Positions 59,935 to 64,000 of a stretch of DNA of 64,000 nt are shown here, in pieces; the first letter of the stretch is position 1, and each line of letters starts with the position of its first letter. Both the position numbers and the translations under genes were made by a program. This DNA is from Topomyia yanbarensis (taxonomy: Eukaryota; Arthropoda; Insecta; Diptera; Culicidae), in assembly GCF_030247195.1 (NCBI RefSeq), contig NC_080671.1, forward strand, positions 12,291,343 to 12,355,342. The letters are read 5' to 3'. Below the pieces are notes generated by a model. It was not told the origin of the DNA. It worked only from the letters and a program-made list of their open reading frames with translations, and searched no databases.

Positions 59935-59964
<30 letters not shown>
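58138..59964. repeat. Heptamer satellite (CTTCCGT)n, 261 units
   Basis: The 1827-bp array is exactly 261 x 7 bp. The consensus unit is CTTCCGT (ACGGAAG on minus). Variants concentrate at the edges: six CTTTCGT units near the left end, one CTTCTGT as the first unit and four CTTCTGT as the last units. Rare internal changes include CTTCCGG, CTTCCTT and CTCCCGT. No unit changes length overall, so phase is kept end to end. The unit has no stop in any frame of either strand. This creates overlapping 630-690-codon frames with SSVFRLP or RKTEDGR repeats, which should not be annotated as genes. Confidence 0.97.
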
Positions 59965-59965
<1 letters not shown>

Positions 59966-60421
59966 GGTGCTGCATCAAGACAAATCAAGTTATAACTTGC
60001 TTTTGCTATGTTACTACGATATATTGAAAATCACCAAATCTACTATCTGGAACGAAACAAATCGAATACCTGAAAATCAGAATAGTCCAAACGTCAGTTA
60101 TTGTGTTGCAAAAACGTTTTGATTTGTTGCAGTATTCGCTAAAATTCTAGCTAAGGAGTTTAAAAAACACGAAGTGTTTGATATTTGGTCAAAGACAGAA
60201 TTTCTAAATACCAGAACCAAAAAATTGGATTTAAAATTTCACCGGGTTTTTTTGTAAATTATATTAAACGATTTATTAAATTCTGTTTCCAACTACTCAG
60301 TAACAAAAGGATCAGCTCTTGGCAAATTTTAAATATATGACTATTCGTCACATTATTAAATTACCGTATTGATAGCCGCCGGTTCAGCTGTTCCAAAATC
60401 GATACAATACACAACGGAAAT
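59965..60421. other. No gene recognised
   Basis: AT-rich sequence between the satellite and a hAT MITE. The last 8 bases, ACGGAAAT, are the MITE target duplication. Confidence 0.35.
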
Positions 60422-60667
60422 CAGTGGCGGATCCAGGGGGAGGGTCCTGGGGGTCCGGACCCCTCCCGAAATTTTTCAAGTTGTTGAGAAATTTTAAAAT
60501 AGTTTCAATTTTAATTCATTCTGAACTCAAAATCATTCGAAACCAGATTCGATTACCAGAAAGGATTTTAATTAAATGAGGTTATTACATATTACTTATT
60601 GTACAATGAACATTTTGAAATCGAAATTTCGGACCTCATCCGTATTTTTTTTCTGGATCCGCCCGTG
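60422..60667. mobile_element. 246-bp hAT-type MITE
   Basis: It starts CAGTGGCGGATCCAG and ends CTGGATCCGCCCGTG, imperfect inverted repeats beginning CAG. An exact 8-bp duplication ACGGAAAT flanks it (60414-60421 and 60668-60675), the hallmark of hAT transposition. It has a G-rich GGGGGTCCGGACCCC palindrome near its left end. It is non-coding. Remnants of the same family occur inside copies A and B near 3418 and 25412. Confidence 0.9.
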
Positions 60668-60675
60668 ACGGAAAT

Positions 60676-61257
60676 AGATTCTAAATTAAAGTGTGCTGGG
60701 AATAATTTGAAAATGTTGAAATCTATGAAAAGATTAGAATTGCTCGCTTAATTGAATACCAACAAAACCATTTTCATTACCATAAATGCTCGAAATAACG
60801 AACACATAAGAGCTTTGTTGTTAGAGATTTCAAAAAAAATCGGGAGTACAATATGCAACGAAACTATTTTAATGGGATTAGTTAGGATTCCAGCAAGACT
60901 AGATTGTAATTAGTTTGATTAGTTGGACCCTATTCGAAAGTCCTTAGATGGACCTCGATTTACTTGTTATAGTTCTCTAAAACTATGCGAAACTCACGCC
61001 AATAGCCAAAATATTTGGTGACAGCCGAATTTTTACGACGATTTTGGCCCAAACATTCTAATCTCCAAGATTGGCCAGAATTGTCCAAAAAATTGCTGGC
61101 AAAAGTAATTATTATAAGTGCAGTTTGCTGCTTGTAAACATTTTATCAGCTCATAAGCAGGCAAGCTAGCAACACTGTTTTCCGATCATTCTAAAAAATC
61201 ATATACAATTTGTAAAGTCTAGCAAAGCGAAAAAACGTTTTTAGAAACTCGAGCGCG
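60676..61257. other. Region upstream of the candidate small gene
   Basis: AT-rich sequence with no repeat family recognised. It could contain a promoter for the model at 61258, but no TATA box or initiator can be assigned with confidence. Confidence 0.25.
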
Positions 61258-62516
61258 ATGGAAAATCATCAAATGGAGGATACGTATGTTTGGAAAGGTT
61301 TGAAGAAACCACCATTAACGGTCAAAAGTGAGTCTTTCTACAATTCTATGCAAATGAGTAAATTTATACTATTAATTGCTAAATTTTACGGTATAACCTA
61401 ATAAATTTTTGTGCTCATTTTGAAATGGAAAAAAAGTTTGATTTATACTATTCATCAATGTGAATACATCAAAACTGCAGTCTAGAAAAAAAATTATGTC
61501 TTACTTCTAGGACGATTGAAAGTTCAAAGCGGCAAAGTCAAAGATTGCTTTGATTAAATCCCTCACGATGACTGTAAGTGCACAGGGAGTACACGATAGT
61601 ATACGATCAAAGCAAGCTATTTTACGGTATATTTTTAAGGCTATTATTAATGCCGCTCCAAAATCGCTGTAATGAAAGCCGGCGGATGACGTGGGTACTA
61701 TGGGTAACACTACCCACTTGAAAATAACCGAGTGGGTGAGTACTCACACGAAATTTTAAACAAACTTACAATTTGAAATGTATCTCGCGCATATAAAGGG
61801 CGTACGGAATCAAATTGCATTACTTTCAAGTCGCTATAACTGTATTTTTTGTTGAAATGTTGGGTGAAATTCGTTCCATGTCGAGCTCTGAGCGCATCGT
61901 ATCGTCACTGCTGCTTCCTTAGTCGATATCGGAGAAGTTTGCTCCATCCAAGGAAGTACCGTCTTTACGAAGGGATACACTCAGCTAGGGCCAAATGCCG
62001 CGGACTTTAGCGGACCCCACACTTAGGATAAAAACAAATATCATCGAAATTGGATTACTTTGCAAGGGGCCAACGCGATATAATATGTTTTCAAGTCATG
62101 CCATATTCGGCTTTCTGTTAGCGAAGTAAAATATTTATTGAGAAACAAAACGTGACTAGAAGTATTTTTTTCCGGTTTCATCACATCAAGAAACATTGCA
62201 TTGCTCACGTTCATGTTCAGAATAACGCTGTTATAAGTTTGATTGTCTTTAAAATAAATTAAATTTCTTGTGAAATACTTAATTCAAGAGCTTAATTTTG
62301 ATGACATATTTTTACTTGATTTTCTAAGATTCTCACTCCGAATTTCACCGCATACAGAGCTCCAAAATTTATTGAATGACATAGATCTTTATTTCGTTAG
62401 CTGTGAATGATATTGAATACAATCATTTACAATTTTCACTGGATGAATTATGGGGTCCTTCAAACAGCCAAACCCGTGCTTCAGCAGATCTGCGCAAACC
62501 TAACTCGTCTCGATGA
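61258..62516 (+). CDS. Candidate small two-exon gene (61-aa product)
   Basis: No family is recognised, and this is a gene model from signals alone. ATG at 61258 has a favourable context (G at -3 and +4) and an upstream in-frame stop. Exon 1 (61258-61327) encodes MENHQMEDTYVWKGLKKPPL plus TVK and ends in phase 1 before a good donor, GTGAGT. The sequence TTTATTTCGTTAG ends an intron at 62400. Joining exon 2 (62401-62516) in the same phase gives TVNDIEYNHLQFSLDELWGP and then SNSQTRASADLRKPNSSR before TGA at 62514-62516. The composition is protein-like, with no signal peptide or membrane segment. A further exon candidate lies at 61511-61573 within the intron. No AATAAA is evident soon after the stop. 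It could be a 5' fragment of a longer gene or chance. Confidence 0.3.
61511..61573 (+). other. Possible stop-containing alternative exon in the candidate gene
   Basis: A pyrimidine-rich acceptor (TGTCTTACTTCTAG) precedes 61511, and a consensus donor GTAAGT follows at 61574. The 63-nt interval entered in phase 1 reads RRLKVQSGKVKDCFD and then TAA (61555-61557). Inclusion would end translation early, as in a poison exon. There is no direct evidence of splicing. Confidence 0.25.
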
Positions 62517-63309
62517 CCACGCCGTCGATCTCAACTTCTCTTTCAGGTACTACACATGCGTATGCTTCCAAAAAACGGTCGTCACTAGTACTGTCATTTG
62601 TTTGTTTTAGACTAGTTACCAAGAAGGGCTTATTAAGGCGAATTTTTGATATTTCGGTCACAGTCAAATATGGTTATGTCATCACTTTTTTAAAATTTGT
62701 TTTCTTTGACGCAGAAGGAAATCACAAAGGGCCCGTATGAGAACCATAGATATTATTTCAAGCTGAGGAATATTTCAACATCCGTTTGAGTGTGGAGGAA
62801 ATCTTAGCTATAGAAAGTAATTTTCGAACAAGCCTGAAGAACAGAAACAGAAAGGAGGGAATCGGAAATAGGTATGAAAGAGGGCGGCATTCAAAGCGAG
62901 TGAGCTGGATTGGATAAGAAGCCGATTAGATCTTTTACTGTTGCATGTGGCTTCAGAATAATATTGAGTTTTGTTTGAAATGCCCTACTTCAGCGTACGT
63001 GTGTTTAATTTTGGTTTACGTGAATTATCATTTGGTTGCCCTGGTTTGATGGGTTAGACGCGCTGGTCTCGTAAGTCACTCTTCCGGAAAGATTTTCAGT
63101 GATCGGAAGGATCGGAGCGTCTCACCCAGTACACCAAGAATCGGCTGCGAAGTCTGTTGAAATAGAAGGTCAAGTTCCGCAACACAATGTAGTAATGTAA
63201 TTTTTCTACCAGAGCATTTTCACAAAAATGAAAGCGGAATGCCCCGTTTGGTCCTCTTCTGAGATCCCACGATGACTCTATGCTTTTCTGACCGAAATTA
63301 ATCTCGTGT
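62517..63309. other. No gene confirmed; open frame after the candidate gene
   Basis: A frame from 62513 to 62740 (MTTPSISTSLSGTTHAYASK at its start, then KKGLLRRIF) overlaps the end of exon 2 by a few bases in another frame. It might be downstream coding sequence if a splice or sequencing shift exists at about 62510-62560, where TTCTCTTTCAG resembles an acceptor. Confidence 0.2.
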
Positions 63310-63585
63310 AATTTCCCGAAAGATGTTCTGGTGTAGTGTAAGGCTAAGGAGGTCAATTTCGTGCCAAAGGATCTAATCCCTTGAACACATCAGAATTGTG
63401 ACCAATTGAAAAATACTGGGCCATCATGAAGCAAGCCCTCTAGAAGTATTCTTAGGAAGTAAAATCGAATGCGAAAATAAGAAAAAAAAATGAATCTCAA
63501 CACAAAAACAAGTTGGCTCAAACGTGTACAAGACCTTAAAAGCAGTGGTAAGAGGAAGGTACGTGCATTTGGATTATGGTTTTGA
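63310..63585 (+). pseudogene. Decayed D37E mariner transposase C-terminus
   Basis: KDVLV, a stop, and CKAKEVNFVPKDLIP lie near 63318-63377. After a frameshift come PIEKYWAIMKQAL (the third catalytic Glu in PIEKYW, near 63405), EVKSN and later DLKSSGKRKV. The order fits the C-terminal third of the family. Terminal repeats were not found. Confidence 0.65.
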
Positions 63586-64000
63586 AATTGAATAAAACAA
63601 GCACGGAAAAATCAATTTTATTCCATGAAAGTTTGAAAACTTGTTTCTTGTGATTCCATTTGATTCCATGTTCACGTTTAAAATTCTTTCTGCAGGAGGA
63701 TTTCATTTGCAAAAATGTAGTGATTTGAAGCGACTGTCTTGTAAGTTTAGGAAAAGGTGACAAATCTCTAGTAATAGACCACCACCCTATATGTGTCTTA
63801 CTAACAGCTCGAGTTAAAAGTGTAACGCCAGCCCTGGATCTGATGTCTGTAAAATCCATGGTAAATTGGTAACTGAACGTTTCGAGTGAATCTAGAACGA
63901 CTCTGATCCAAAAACGAAATCACCATCAATGGAATAAACAAACCGTACATTTCATTTAAGATACCAGTCACTGCAAATTAGTTATTTCGTGAACTTATTC
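63586..64000. other. No gene recognised
   Basis: Non-coding sequence up to the window end. No repeat or gene identified. Confidence 0.3.

Noticed and set aside
57921..60027. Three 632-685-codon ORFs on both strands over 58.1-60.0 kb
   Set aside because: They are a mechanical result of a stop-free 7-bp repeat. Unique flanking residues show no domain, and both strands are open at once.

Overview
The window looks like culicine mosquito DNA, probably Aedes. This rests on the families present: IS630-Tc1-mariner elements with a D37E transposase, a BEL/Pao retroelement, RNase H-bearing LINEs, and dense short inverted-repeat elements. The species is inferred and was not tested. I found no intact conserved host gene. 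The DNA reads as a large intergenic or intronic desert in which transposable elements of many ages sit between TE-poor islands.

Layout. 445-5438 and 22732-27627 are two copies of one ~5 kb repeat (copies A and B) in the same orientation. 6580-7864 is a structurally complete but coding-dead D37E mariner with perfect 28-bp terminal repeats. 8241-11509 is a broken BEL/Pao element keeping gag, protease and reverse transcriptase. 11510-13495 holds palindromic and fragmentary elements. 14919-17546 is a mosaic repeat with diverged internal units. 17547-22509 is mostly single-copy sequence with a Harbinger-like MITE at 20290-20549. 22510-28248 is a TIR element split by copy B, which carries at least two further nested layers. 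28822-29995 and 34390-36590 are decayed LINEs on opposite strands. Between them lie a TE-poor island, a 1.1 kb TIR element and a broken MADF-domain gene (33835-34158). 38280-41160 is a satellite interrupted by an element with ~345-bp inverted arms. 41161-56180 is mostly unrecognised sequence with LINE ORF1 pieces, mariner pieces and two MITEs. 56510-56930 is a retroposon with a 24-bp target duplication.

The most striking sequence is the heptamer satellite at 58138-59964. It spans exactly 261 units of CTTCCGT with no net phase change, so it reads open in all six frames and produces long spurious ORFs.

The best host-gene candidates are a small two-exon model at 61258-62516 with phase-compatible splice sites and a possible stop-containing alternative exon, and the MADF pseudogene. 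Domain-level reading and repeat boundaries rest on direct inspection. Family names for degraded pieces, copy numbers and any expression are inference.
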